64,000 bases of DNA, taken from the NCBI GenBank assembly GCA_020809705.1, contig CP085833.1, positions 248,001 through 312,000 of the forward strand, in the 5' to 3' direction. Below the pieces are notes generated by a model. The model worked only from the letters and a program-made list of their open reading frames with translations. It ran no database searches and had not been told where the DNA came from. Of the stretch, positions 52,689-64,000 are shown piece by piece; the stretch's first letter is position 1; the number at the start of each line of letters is the position of its first letter. Made by a program: the position numbers and the translations under genes. Source of the stretch: Calonectria ilicicola (taxonomy: Eukaryota > Ascomycota > Sordariomycetes > Hypocreales > Nectriaceae).

Positions 52689-55020
52689 TCTGATGAGTTC
52701 CCTGACAAAGAGGTAAAATTGATGTCAGAGAGGAAAGGAGCGTTCTTGTGCCACTTTTATGTGAGAACGGTAGAAGAAGCCACGACGGCGCACAACATCT
52801 CTGGTCGGTAAAATGGACCCCAATGGGTGGTTATGGACGGAACACTGCACGGAAGCCAAGAATGCTTGTAATATTTGGCAGTTTCACACCCGAGCCAAGC
52901 CGGTGTGGCGTCAATACAGGGCTACACGAACTCGTACTTTTTCACACAATGCGACAAAGCTGAATGACTAGTGGCTGGGGCGCTCGATAGTTGCGTCTTT
53001 GTTGAGAGATATTGGCACCATCGGCCCAAATCTGGAACTTGAGGCGGTTCCGATTGGCGCCGGGCCATGCCGGTCGCATCCCTTTTAGTAAGAATTGGTG
53101 ATTAAAGAAGTCACACTGTCGTATTCGTTGGGCTCTGTTCGTGCACATATCTAGTCTCCCAGCACTACTCTACTTGACTAGCTACTGTTCGCATTCACGT
53201 TCGCTACACATACTCATTTACTTTACCTGATTGAGACATAGCATCCGGTCATGGCGTACAACATTTTAGTGTGGTGGGTGGATGATGATGAAAGCGATCA
53301 AGTTGGATCGTCTTCGTCAAGCCGTGCGCCTCTAAGCTGACATGGGCTTGGCCAAGCTTGGCCTTGGTCGATCTCTCCATACGTTAGCCATTCATTGGCA
53401 TGTTTGCGTCTAAGACCCCAGTTTCAAAATAGGTGTGGAGACGGCTGCGCAAATAGTGTTGCTCTTATCAGACGGCTATGCTCTAAATTTACCCATTTTT
53501 GGGGGCCCTAGCATAGCATGCTCTCGCTTGGGCTCGGATCAAAATAATTTGCTTCTTGGTGATTTTACAATATTGGTCCGAGGCTGCTATTCCCCAAAGT
53601 AAGGTAAATTTACTAGCGCGTGATGCGGGGACGGGATCTTGCATTCCGCCATGAACCATTGATCGGACTAGAACAGGCAGCAGTCATCTGACAATCCCTG
53701 CACTTGTGGAACAACAATGATATAATGATGCGGGGATTATTCAATAGCTAATCACTTGATCCATGACTTGGCGATAATGCACTTTCCAGAGACCGATCGT
53801 CATTCTAGCGAGGACACACCCATGCCTATTCCTCCTCCAAGATCGACCCAGATGCATTAGTCCCACCAGATTAATAATCCCCACATCAATGCACTGCCAT
53901 AAATATGCCTTCGTCAGGCTGTGATGAGCACTAAAACCTGCCAGTTTCCGGTTGGCGAACCGGTTTGCGTTCCGCAGCCGCCACTAACTCAATAATGGTA
54001 AGCATGCCTAAGACCACTGACGGGACAAGTTAGAACAAAAATTGTAAGTTACTGCGGGCAGCTGACGCACCACGGCTGCTTCAATGGCGCCTATGGCATA
54101 TTCGTCTGATTTGAAACAACTGGTTTTGTCAGAGGGCAGCCGTCTTAGAGAGCTATTAAGGCAATACCAGTCTAGAACGCGAGTTGAACAAAACCCCACT
54201 TCAAAAACGGGGAATCGGGTCTAAACCAAAAGATCATTTGCGATGTCTCACAAAAGGCACAACTTTTGGTATGCACAAAGAATGATCATTTGATGAGCAT
54301 CTAATGCTGTATGCTAATGATGGCAATGATGACGTAGGTTTAACTTTCGGAGCGGCCCTGCACCCGCACTTTTGCTCCCGTCGGAGCTTTCTCAATGGCA
54401 TCAGCTACGGTTAAGCACAGACTTAGCTTCAAGGCCACATCATGTTCACCCGATGTTGGTGCTACGTTACGTATGTATCCTCGTTGCTAGGCCAGATTCA
54501 GTGTTCCCCGCATGCCTAACTAGAAATGTGGCTTGAAGCCGCCTTCGGCACATCCGGCTCGCCCCGGAAGGGATTTGCATTCACATCACTCGCGGAGTAG
54601 AATGGTACCCGCATTCCCGAACACGAGGGGGCACCCAACTTCTTAACACAGCATTAGCTATCGGCTTATTCACTGGCTAAAAACTCCTCTTTCGTGCATT
54701 TTGCTAGTTGGATGAGTTTCAACCAGCTAAGCCACATTGAGGTTCCAGTTGTCTCGACGGTTTAGCTCTAAACGGGATGAAACTGAATTTTGCGGGCGGT
54801 GTTTATCATTCCGGAGTCATCTGATACTGCATGTAGGAATGTAGACTGGCCCGTGTCTTATTCTTATCCCACAAAGGTCCTTCTCTATTGTGGCTCGGAT
54901 GCAAATCACACGATTCACGACTAGATTTCTTCATCTACTTAATAATTATCGCCACATTGGATGCTCCCAGGTAATCCATATTCATCACAAATATTACGTT
55001 CAGTGCAGCATCTGTACAAT
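52689..55020. promoter_or_regulatory. Divergent NRPS / ATP-grasp-methyltransferase upstream region
   Basis: 2.3 kb bidirectional spacer between the NRPS (minus) and the ATP-grasp-methyltransferase gene (plus). Frames inside it show no C-domain or other motif. No pathway-specific operator can be named. Confidence 0.5.
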
Positions 55021-56734
55021 ATGAAGATTTGCTTAATTCACTGGGCCAAAGACGGTTCGGATATCGCAGCTCAAAGGGTAGGCTAATAGCCCACTTACAA
55101 CTACGTAAATTTATAGAGATAAGACGAGGTGCTAAGTTGTTTGTACAGGATCTATTCCCAAATCCTAGCCGCTATATCAAGCAGTCCCACCATGAATTTG
55201 TCTCAAAGTGGGTCACAAAGGCAAACGCCGAACCGGACATTGATGAAATTGTCAAAGAGGGATTTGACTTTTATATGAATTACATGGTCAGTATAATGGA
55301 TATCTAAGTCTTCTTCACCTCAGCTGACTATTTACTAAAATCCATAGTGGGGTGACACATCGGAAGCGGACGCCGCATTGGAGGCTACCCGATACCTAGA
55401 ATCCAAAAATGTGGTCATATTGACTGGATCATCTGACTTCTTAACCAAAGATTCATTGGATATTGAAGCAGTCGCGCACGATTTTGGTCTTCGAATACCA
55501 CTAGATACGCCTGGAAAGTATCCGAAAACAGTTCGATATGCCAACTCGCATGGTGTAGTGGATGGAAATCACCTCTGCGAGACCGATGAAAGTGTGAAGT
55601 GCAAGGTCTCCTTCCTAAACAAGTATAAGAAATCTGCCAAAATAATGGTCCGGGATTACGTGTCGGGATCAGATTTCTCTGTCATCGTCATTGAAATGGG
55701 CCAAGAGATTGTAGCCTTGCCACCTGTCCAAATTTCAAAAGACAATATTTCAATATGTGACTTGATAGAAGGTGAGCATGAAGTGAATCTTAAAAAGACG
55801 GCTGAGAAGGCTTTCCAAGCCCTGGGAGTTACTGGGCATGGTGGCTGGGCGCGGGTCAACTTGCGTGAAGAAGAGACCACAGGACATTTATTCCTGACTG
55901 GGATCAGTGCGCTCCCTTTCATTTTCTACCCAGAAGGTAACAAATTTGGAGACGATTTTGTCGTCAGGAATAGGCTCCCCGGCGGACACGCCGCCCTTAT
56001 GGAATTAATTCTAGCTACGAAACAAATGCAGCTGAAACGGCACCAAGATCAGAATGATCATATCGCAGCTGTCTTTGATGAGTTTTCCAGCGAGTACGAT
56101 TCAGGATGGAAGGATTCGGGCCTTCACAAGATCCAAAAGTTCCTCGCTGCTGAGTTTGATTATTCTGGGACTGTTCTTGATATCGCCTGTGGTGCTGGTG
56201 CAATCGGTACTGTGCTTCATGAGGCAGGCATTCTAGCGGAAATTACGGGGATTGAATTCTCAAAGGGCATGCTCGATTCGCCGTACATCAAACAGCACTA
56301 CAAAGAACCAATACGCATTGGACTAATGCAAGAATTAATTATGGTAAGTCACACATCTTTTTATTCTTTTTCCTTGATTGAAGGTCACTCACTCAATACT
56401 ACAACAGGTTGCTGGTGAGTTTGATCACATCGTATGTTTCGGGGCGTTCCAATTTGTGGATCGTGAACATTTCATTGCAATGCTATCACGCATGTTCATG
56501 CTAGCCCAGAAGTCCATCTCATTCTCTATAGATGACGTTCAAGAGGACTACGTCAAACTTATCAAAGAATACCACGGAGAAATGCTTTTCAATGCCAATC
56601 ACGTTCAGGCAATCCAGGAATTTGGGGTACCTGTAGGCTGGAAGCAAGTTTACAACAACAGGGTGTTTTTATTTGACGTGCCGGAGGCGAATTTGGATGT
56701 TTATGGCTATGTCATGAGGTTTGAGAGAATTTGA
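55021..56734 (+). CDS. Degenerate ATP-grasp domain fused to a SAM methyltransferase
   Basis: Four exons keep frame: 55021-55077, 55149-55286, 55348-56343 and 56408-56734, giving 505 residues. Residues 1 to about 260 resemble the fungal D-Ala-D-Ala-ligase-like ATP-grasp family (start MKICLIHW, then EGFDFYMNYMWGD and MVRDYVSGSDFSVIVIE). Expected catalytic positions are changed. The ATP-lysine strand reads PKTVRYANSHG (about residue 124), so Arg stands where Lys is expected. The Mg-Asp motif reads ARVNLREEE (about 232), and the usual E-V-N-T-L-P reads GISALP. Residues about 285-505 are a class I methyltransferase with VLDIACGAGAIG near 341 and FGAFQFVDREHF. ATG 55021 begins the first beta-strand. 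It is divergent from the NRPS, so it probably modifies its product or a precursor. Substrate unknown. Confidence 0.8.
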
Positions 56735-57797
56735 TTCGTGTCGAGGCCATGGAGGCTTACTTGCATTTTGTGGCAAGGAGTTTCGATAGACTGAATTCAA
56801 ATTCAAGGATTATTTTATTGGCTACTCAGAAGACTCTCCCATAGCCACAGCAATGCACGTTAATCAAGTCTTTATTTAAAACACAGATATATTTATACAA
56901 ACCAGGTGGTGAATCGCCACGCTCTGGACCGTTCCTGAAGTATTCAATCTCACAGAAACAAGTATTCGTAAGAACCAGTTATATCTCCTTCTCTTGAATT
57001 GGTAGAACATAGTAACGAGTATGTGGTCTTTTTTGCAAGAAAAAAAGAAGATAGAAGATGTACACAGTTTGTTAATCTGTCTACATTATCAAAATATAAT
57101 TAACTAGGTTTATAACAATGTGTTGGGATGGGTTGCAGTGTATCCTGTGCTATAATTAGAGGTCAACTGGTAGACATTATTGACGCATTCCTGGTAATCA
57201 TCAGACGTCTATTTATGGAGCCGCAATCAGGTTTAGCTTAGATAGTTTAACAGGATTTAGGCTTGGCTTCTAGCTTGTAGAAAGATAGAAAACTCATGGT
57301 AATACAATCTTAGGCTGAATGATATGGTCAGCAGCCCTGGAGAGGTCAGCTTATTGCGGAAGCATGGTAGATGTACGTTTATGTCAGCCGGTCATACCTC
57401 AATGCGGCATGAGCCGAGCAACTTTAAGATACGCGACTCAAACTGGTGCTGGTCTAAACCAATCTTGGTGCTAGATGTCACATTGATTTTATTTTTGAAT
57501 TTGCCGATGGATCGCTTACCCTCACTCACTGAGGTCCTTTGTGGTGCTTTAATGGTACCCAAATTATGCACTGAATAGCCATGCTTTGATCTTGTGGTGT
57601 CTGTTGAAGATATTTATATCAACAGTAAAAATTCATTTGATGTTCTTAAATGCCAGTTTTATTCAACCAGTTCACATCACGATTCCCTATGCAGTTTCTT
57701 GTTTAGCATTTCCGATATTACCGTTCGTACAGTTTCAGTTTCTAATCGTTAAATCCCCTCTTATTATCCCTTTAGAATACACAATTTCCTCACGAAA
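56735..57797. other. intergenic, AT-rich
   Basis: 1.1 kb upstream of the secreted-protein gene. No convincing coding region; the short frame at 57324-57578 has no recognisable feature. Confidence 0.5.
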
Positions 57798-59681
57798 ATG
57801 ATCAACAGTAGTTGCAGATATGTTTTAGTATCAGTACTATGGGTCTTCGGCTTTGCAAATGCCCGCCCACTACTGGCACCCTTAGAGCCGCTTGCAGCCC
57901 GCGCTACGGACACAATAGTTTTGGATCCAGCTACTAACTATGGCGGCATCGGCTCTAATCCGAATTCTAAGTTACTTGACTATGATGAATTTTATTGGAC
58001 GAAGGAAGGTGTGTGGAATAGAAGTCTTTGGTAGGGACTGATCAAGATTACTAAGAACATTTAGATGTGGTTGCAAACGTATCGTGCACTGGTGGAGAAA
58101 ACCGCAAGATGCTGAATGTTGCTCGTATGGGTAACAATGTTAAAGATTTGGACTGTTCAAACACAGGAAGATTGAAGATGGCCTTTGACAACCTGGCGGC
58201 TATGCAATCTGCCCAGGCTGACTGGACATGGGTAAATAATAACGACAAGAACGCCATGGTTCTGGTTGTTGATGGGGGTATTTGCGGTGGTTCGAACGGC
58301 CGAAAACAATACGAAGTCTCCCAAGTGAGTTACGATAGCACTTCGCTTACCGCTACCATGGTTGGTATGGCCAAGACTTGGGAGGAGTTCATGACAGATT
58401 ATATTCTCAACATCAAATCGGGCAGCCCAGACAGCAGTGCTAACTCGTTATCGAAACGAGCTGGTGGCTCCATTAATATCGCACAAGACTTTTCGAAAAA
58501 CTTGGCTAAAAGAATGATTGGTGATGCCACCATCAGCCTGGACTGCGCCAACTGTGCGACTACTGGCTCAATAGACTTTGACTTCAGCCTTACGACTAGT
58601 GGCATCACGGGCAGTATTACTGCCAGAAACGGGCTGGGTGCCAGTCTTGGCCTCGGGATCACAGCTTCGGCAGAGCTCACAGATGCGGTTAACCTTGGCT
58701 CCATTGAACTCATTTCTATTCCACTGACGGGAATTTCCATTCCGGTCTTTGGGAAAATCGGCCCTGCAATCTCAGCCGGTGTTACTGCCGACCTGTCTCC
58801 CGTCACAGCCGCTATCACGGCTGACTTTGGTGTTGCAATGATTATCCCCGACGGAACTACTCTCCGGATTGGCGGGAACTCTGACGAGGTGAAGCCACAA
58901 TTTAACAAAATTGGTCCGAATCTCAGCGCCTCTGTCGAAGTTACTGCCAGTTTAATTCCAGTGATAGCGTTGAGTATTGGTGCTGACGTTCCTCTAATCG
59001 GCGGCGTAGTAGCCGGTGTTGGGTTGAACGCTCCCAAGCTTGATGCTACACTGAAGGCTGAAGCATCGGTGAATGGTGGTGTATGTGGTAATCAAAATGC
59101 CGTGGCCGGCGTTGAGCTAGACGTTAATGTTGGAGTGGCCCTGAACTTGTTTGGTGGATTTGGATCGGCAACCGACCAACCCAACGCGATCACCGTTTTG
59201 TCAAGCAGCACTCCTGTCTTTAATGACTGCCTTGTCATCACAACAAACGATAGTACTAATGATGATCCCAATGCAGGTGTTCCATTCAATGGAAATGATG
59301 GAAACCGACCTCAGATTGGAACTGTCACCTATTCGTCTGGTTCTCAGGCTGGGATCTTCAACAATGGGGGAAATACTGATGACACTCCGATAGAGCCTCA
59401 GTCAGATACAGAAGTCATCAAAACCATCAACCTTGATCTTAACAGCGGGCTTGCTACTTGCAATGTTTTTTCTGCTTTCGATAGAAACGACGGTTGCCAG
59501 GGCAACATTCTCTTCACCATCGGTGTTGGCACTTCGTACGTGTACCCATTATTGCTGAAACCAAATAGCGGCATTCACTAACTACAACACCAGAAGACAA
59601 GATGTTCCTCCTGAGAATGCCGATGATACCCTCTGCATAAGATGCTCGGATTTCACTGGAACCGGAGGAGAACCTGAATAG
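57798..59681 (+). CDS. Large secreted protein with internal Lys-Arg sites, function unknown
   Basis: Exons 57798-58008, 58065-59535 and 59594-59681 join in phase to 589 residues. The second intron (GTACGT donor, CACTAAC branch site, CACCAG acceptor) is strongly marked. Without it translation would stop at 59581 instead of 59681. A signal peptide (core VLVSVLWVFGFANA) starts at ATG 57798. The N-terminal part has Cys-containing NVSCTGGENRK and DGGICGGSNG. Two LXKR dibasic sites (LSKR and LAKR, about residues 200 and 220) are possible Kex2 cleavage points. The central part is a long alternating-hydrophobic beta-rich region (TSGITGSITARNGLGASLGL, IPLTGISIPVFGKIGP) with no membrane helix beyond the signal. 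It resembles fungal extracellular proteins of unknown function; no enzyme motif seen. Confidence 0.75.
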
Positions 59682-60662
59682 TGCCAATCTCTCTCTGCTG
59701 GCGGTGTTAGAATTGCGGAACGGTGATACTTGGCGAGTGAATCATATCTTAGTTTCATTGGAGTTTAGAAGGCGAACTGGGCGATTTTTGTAACATGTCC
59801 TATCTCTTTATATATGAGAACTAGATGTTAAAAACACTATTTATTTCAAGTGGTGATGAATTGAAATGTCAGAGTCTAGACGTGTCCATCACAAGCCATA
59901 GTAGGAGATATTCAGTGCATTGTGCAATGGACGGCGAGAAACTGGGAAGCCTTTAATCTAGCATGCTTAGAGCATCAGGGATAGGGCTAAAGCAACAGAA
60001 AACTTGAGGCTGATACTTATTTAGAAGCCCATGTCAGCTGATCTGTTGTGGCGCTCAACAGAATTCGAAAATTGCGGTGGTCAAAGCGACGCCATTGAGC
60101 ATTATTAGCTCCGTCTTACATCCCGTCGTCAGCGGTGATTCGACAACCAACACTTGGCAATGCATGCACGTTCCCAAAACGTCAACACCCGGCGCCATTC
60201 GTCTCTTCGCGCGGGGTAAGGCGGAGTAGACAGCCTTTTTGTTGACTAAAGAGGCATGTACCTCGGCAACTTGCCCGCTGCTGGTATTTTTAGGTGAAGT
60301 TCTTGTGTCTGTATCAAGTTTTAGCATGTGTGCTCTTGTTAAATAACAATTTCTACCAACTTTAATTCCTAATCGCAATCATAGGTTTCTCAAAATTTAT
60401 TTGCAGCGCTCAACTGCATCACGTCCATTTCTTGCTAGAATCACGTCCTTACTGACGCAATCAAGTCCTTCAACAACTGTCTTGCGACATTGACAAGAAG
60501 TTGTTTCGGTTATTGTTCCAGCCTGCTGCAGTGCATTTAATTGAAACTGAACAGCGCAAAAAGTTCCCCAAACATCAAATTTCCCAAGTAACAGATTGGT
60601 TCATCCCAACTTCATTGCAATACACCATTCTCTAATTCGACTTTACTGGTCTCTTTTTCAAC
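59682..60662. other. intergenic, ligase upstream region
   Basis: About 1 kb upstream of the CoA ligase. The short minus-strand frame at 60055-60378 has no domain. Confidence 0.5.
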
Positions 60663-62436
60663 ATGCCAATCTCTTCCCGTTGGAATGAACCCACCCCAAA
60701 TTGCTCGCTGCAACAATGGATATTCGGCTCTGCTACAGAGCCTCTGCCAGATAGAAAGGCCTTCGTCGACGCTGATCGGCCAGAAACGCATTATGTCACG
60801 TTTTCGCAATATCGTCTTGTAGCCAAGCGTATTGCTCTTGGCCTCAAAGCCCATGGCATAAAGCCAGGAGATCGTGTTCTTGTCTATTCGGGAAACAATC
60901 TCGCTTTTCCATCCATATTTCTTGGAATTTTAATGGCAGAAGGAGTTTTTACCGGTGCCAACCCAGGCTATGTGGCACGAGAACTGGCCCACCAGCTTCG
61001 GGATAGCGAAGCGGTATTCTTGATCGCATCGGAGGGTAGCCTGGACACGGCAATTGATGCGGCCAGTCAGGTTGGGCTTCCTAAAAGCAACATTTTTGTC
61101 TTGGACACGGATGCAGTAATCCCCGGGCCCAATTCTCTCAAAAGCCCAGCAACCCTCGACAACGGCACGCACCACTGGACGAAACTCCTCGCACCATTAG
61201 CTGAGGCAGAAAGCTTTCAGTGGACTGAACCTTCTGATGCTCAAACCACTACCTGCTGCCTCAACTACTCCTCTGGAACAACCGGTGTCCCAAAAGGCGC
61301 CGCGATTACGCATCATAGTTATATAGCCCATGCTGTTGCTATTATTAAAGTTTTCAAGATGCGACAGGATTACGAGAAGAACGTTCTCACATATAGCGCA
61401 CTCTGTTTCCTGCCGCTTTATCATGCATATGGTCAGACATGGTTTCTGTCAATTTTCCCACATCAGGGAATGACAAGCTATCTCATGCCAAGCTTCGACT
61501 TCATCAAGCTTCTCACTCATATACAAACATTCCGCATCAGCCACCTAGCTGCTGTACCGCCAATTTATAACGCGATAGTGAAGAACCCGATCTCGAAGAA
61601 GTTTGACTACAGCAGCCTAGTGCTGATTGGAAACGGAGCGGCACCCATTGCTCCAGATATTCTTAATGGAGCAGACAAATTGATGGCCAGGCCTGGAGTG
61701 CATGTGAGGACAAGCTGGGGCATGACAGAGCTCACTTGCTCAGCTTCAACGTGGGACCCTACAGCAGAGCACCGTGGGAGCGCCTCGGTTGGCGAAGTTA
61801 TGCCAAATTGTGCACTTAGACTTGTCGACTCAGATGGGTCGGAGATTACGTCTGCTGGAAAGGCTGGGGAGATATTGTACGCTGGCCCGACAGTCATGAA
61901 GGAATATTGGAAAAACCCAGCATCAACAAACGAGACCATTATTGTAGATGCCGACGGAACCAGGTGGCTACGAACAGGAGATGTTGGATATGTAGACAAA
62001 TATGAGCCTGGGGCTCATTTATTCTTGGTTGACCGTAAGAAGGAGCTGATCAAGGTAAAAGGAAACCAGGTGGCACCCGCAGAATTGGAAGCACTACTTC
62101 TTGAACGTCCAGACCTAGTGGATGTCGGGGTAGTTGGAGTGACAATCAAGGGAGAAGAACTTCCACGAGCATACGTTGTGCGCGCTCCCGGCTCAAAAGC
62201 CTCGGAAGAAGAGGTTGCAGAGTGGGTGGCACAGCAGGTCGTGAAGCACAAGCGGCTCAAAGGCGGCGTTGCCTTTGTTGATGCAATTCCCAAAAACCCG
62301 GTAAGTCCAATTTCTTCAAAGCTCCGCGTGCAAGACTAATGAACTGCAGTCTGGCAAGATTTTGCGCAAAGTGCTCCGAGAGAAGGCGAAGCAGGAGGTT
62401 GGTGATCGAAGCCCAAGTACGTCAAAGTTGTCGTGA
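60663..62436 (+). CDS. Adenylate-forming CoA ligase (4-coumarate-CoA ligase-like)
   Basis: ATP- and CoA-dependent ligase activating a carboxylic acid as acyl-AMP and acyl-CoA. Exon 60663-62300 joins in phase to 62350-62436 (donor GTAAGT, acceptor CTGCAG), giving 574 residues. The join restores the A10 motif NPSGKILRKVLRE. Other ANL motifs are YSSGTTGVPKGAAITH (about residue 205), SWGMTEL (about 352), TGDVGYVDK (A7) and the hinge DRKKELIKVKGNQV (about 460). The protein ends SKLS: a peroxisomal SKL tripeptide sits one residue short of the C-terminus, so PTS1 import is not predicted. It could supply an acyl starter for the NRPS, but nothing in the sequence requires this; primary metabolism is equally possible. 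Confidence 0.92.
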
Positions 62437-63722
62437 CGTAGCGGCGAGGTAAACGGCGCCCATGTATAAGCGCAGCGCTAGTTTGGTATACATTCCTTTG
62501 AAAAGAAATGAATCAAAAGCAAATGGATACGTATTGAAGCCGAATCGATGAATCGAACTGCAGATTGACCGTCTTTCCATCCCCAAAATTTTATGAGACA
62601 GTTGAGCAGTGCCGTTGGACTTCAAAGCGGAGACATCAATCCGTCAAATGGTCCATCGCTGCTCACCGGAAGTCCGTATCTTCAGAAGGCGTGCGCTAAT
62701 ATGAGACCCTGCGGGTTTGTGTAACTACCGTGTTGACGCGTTAGCCACAATGATGCTTTTTGCGCGTTTCCAGGCCCCTTGTTACTCTTTTGCCCCGCCT
62801 CGTTTAGATTTGGGATCTGTCATTGATGGCCTGCTTGGGAGTGAAGGTTTGTGGCGTTTAATAAAATAATGTCTCATATTAGTTGATGCTAAACGGAAAA
62901 GGCAAACCTTCCGACACCAGCACAATCTGCAGGGGATTCATCAGTTTTCATCCGTCGACCATTGAATAATCCAAGTGGGATCCTGGGTGAAACCGAGCAA
63001 GTCATCGCCTTCATCAATCATCATCCCTGGCTAGTCAATGTGCTACCCGACCCCAGTATGATGGGGTAATCGGTCGCTAGGCCTCGAGAAACTCAGCGCT
63101 AACTGATTCTGGGTACAACTTTAGCCTCTTTTAGCATTTACACTGACGCTTTCAGAGTTCACATGACTCAGTTGCAACACTTTGATGATCTCATTCTAGA
63201 CCATTGGATCATATCAGCTCTACAAGTGTGCGGGGCAGGTGGCGGGAATGCCACCGGCAATGAACGGCAGAGTAGTGCAGGTCGTTTATTGATATCTGTG
63301 GATTAGGTATGGATCCGGAACCTCAGCTGTGTCCAGATTGAGGCCCCCGAGTCGGCCCAACGGCTTCACTCTTTCGCCAAAGTTCATCACCATTTTCGCA
63401 CCATTTGACATTGACAATCTGGCATTTCTCTCTCGTACTCGACGACCGTATGCTCGCAACACTGAACACCTACACCGTTCGCGAAAGCCATTCAACGCGT
63501 CCCTCCACTCCGCTTCTCAATCATCTGTCTCGGGATACCGACCCGACGAAGCCATTCTGCACATCCAACGATAATACGAAAAGTACAGCCAAAGAGCCAA
63601 GTTTCGGTTCAGGCATTGGAAAGATTGGGCCCAATTATCGCATATCAACCGTCTAAATCTACGTCTTCCTCGGTCGTATCGCTCGGATCGAGGCCACTCA
63701 AGGTGCAACTGAGGTGCATGAG
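62437..63722. other. intergenic, no gene recognised
   Basis: 1.3 kb upstream of the partial rhodopsin-like gene. Short frames around 63286-63708 overlap on both strands and have no domain. Confidence 0.5.
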
Positions 63723-64000
63723 ATGGCCATCGACGAAGAAGGTGTTTGGTTTATTGCCACCACTTGGGCGTTAACATTTCTTGTGTCTTTGTTTGTTATT
63801 ATAAGGCTGTATGCCCGTGTGATTCTAACATCATGGCTGGGTTGGGATGATTATGCGTACATGTTGGCATTCGTAAGTCAAATCAAGTCATTTTCGGATG
63901 CCACATCTTGTGCGGTCCATCAAGAGCTGACTGCTCGATGAAGGTCTTCCTCGTTTTATTCTCTATTATCATGACGATATCGTCGCATTATGGATTTGGA
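63723..64000 (+). CDS. Pth11/rhodopsin-like integral membrane protein, 3' end outside window
   Basis: N-terminal fragment of a seven-helix fungal membrane protein of the rhodopsin-domain (Pth11-like) family. ATG 63723 opens MAIDEEGVWFIATTW, then TM1 (ALTFLVSLFVIIRLY). The family motif RLYARVILTSWLGWDDY follows, where the LGWDDY stretch is diagnostic. Exon 1 ends at 63872 (GTAAGT) and exon 2 starts at 63944 with VFLVLFSIIMTISSHYGFG, continuing beyond the edge. Such proteins are candidate G-protein-linked receptors. Whether it has a CFEM domain cannot be seen. Confidence 0.85.

Noticed and set aside
52689..53148. Upstream exon supplying the missing half of the first condensation domain
   Set aside because: The minus-strand frame at 52942-53148 has no HHXXXDG or other C-domain motif.
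60055..60378. Minus-strand 107-codon frame in the ligase upstream region
   Set aside because: No domain, signal peptide or intron support; treated as chance.

Overview
The window is nuclear DNA of a filamentous ascomycete, most likely a Sordariomycete of the Hypocreales type. The evidence is short GT-AG introns (about 45-100 nt) in most genes, a GH6 cellobiohydrolase with a fungal CBM1, C6-type and bZIP/DUF3425 regulators, a reductive iron uptake system with Fet3/Ftr1 and a two-finger GATA factor, and a giant non-ribosomal peptide synthetase (NRPS). The species cannot be fixed from sequence alone. I find 20 protein genes, two of them cut by the window edges, and one gene relic. I recognise no tRNA or rRNA.

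Layout. (1) 1-11.1 kb, plant-polymer use: the 3' part of a GH51 arabinofuranosidase, a DHA1-type MFS exporter, a Gfo/Idh/MocA oxidoreductase, a CBM1-GH6 cellobiohydrolase and a sugar permease. (2) 11.9-23 kb, mixed: a decayed ABC-transporter ATP-binding domain, a C6-type regulator with only half a zinc cluster visible, an 80-residue Cys-rich secreted protein, a large membrane protein and a bZIP/DUF3425 factor. (3) 24.6-33.9 kb, an iron island: ferric reductase, Ftr1 permease and Fet3 ferroxidase (Ftr1/Fet3 divergent from an 886-bp promoter), followed by a short two-finger GATA protein with the Cys-rich linker of the SreA/Fep1 iron repressors. Reductase, oxidase, permease and a probable repressor lie in 9.3 kb. 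(4) 34.6-40.7 kb: a TPR-type protein gene with an unresolved splice junction and a PAP2 lipid phosphatase. (5) 40.9-62.4 kb, a candidate biosynthetic locus: an uninterrupted 3917-codon NRPS (C*-A-nMT-T-C-A-T-C-A-T-R), a divergent gene fusing a degenerate ATP-grasp domain to a methyltransferase, a secreted protein and an adenylate-forming CoA ligase. (6) A Pth11/rhodopsin-like membrane protein runs off the right edge.

Working together: iron would be reduced by the reductase and re-oxidised and imported by Fet3/Ftr1, with the GATA protein the obvious candidate to repress them when iron is plentiful. The NRPS should make an N-methylated tripeptide released reductively as an aldehyde, alcohol or cyclised imine. 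The ATP-grasp/methyltransferase fusion is the partner I find most unusual, because the residues expected at its ATP/Mg site are substituted. Exon joins given below were chosen by hand for reading frame, splice signals and protein continuity, so they are predictions.
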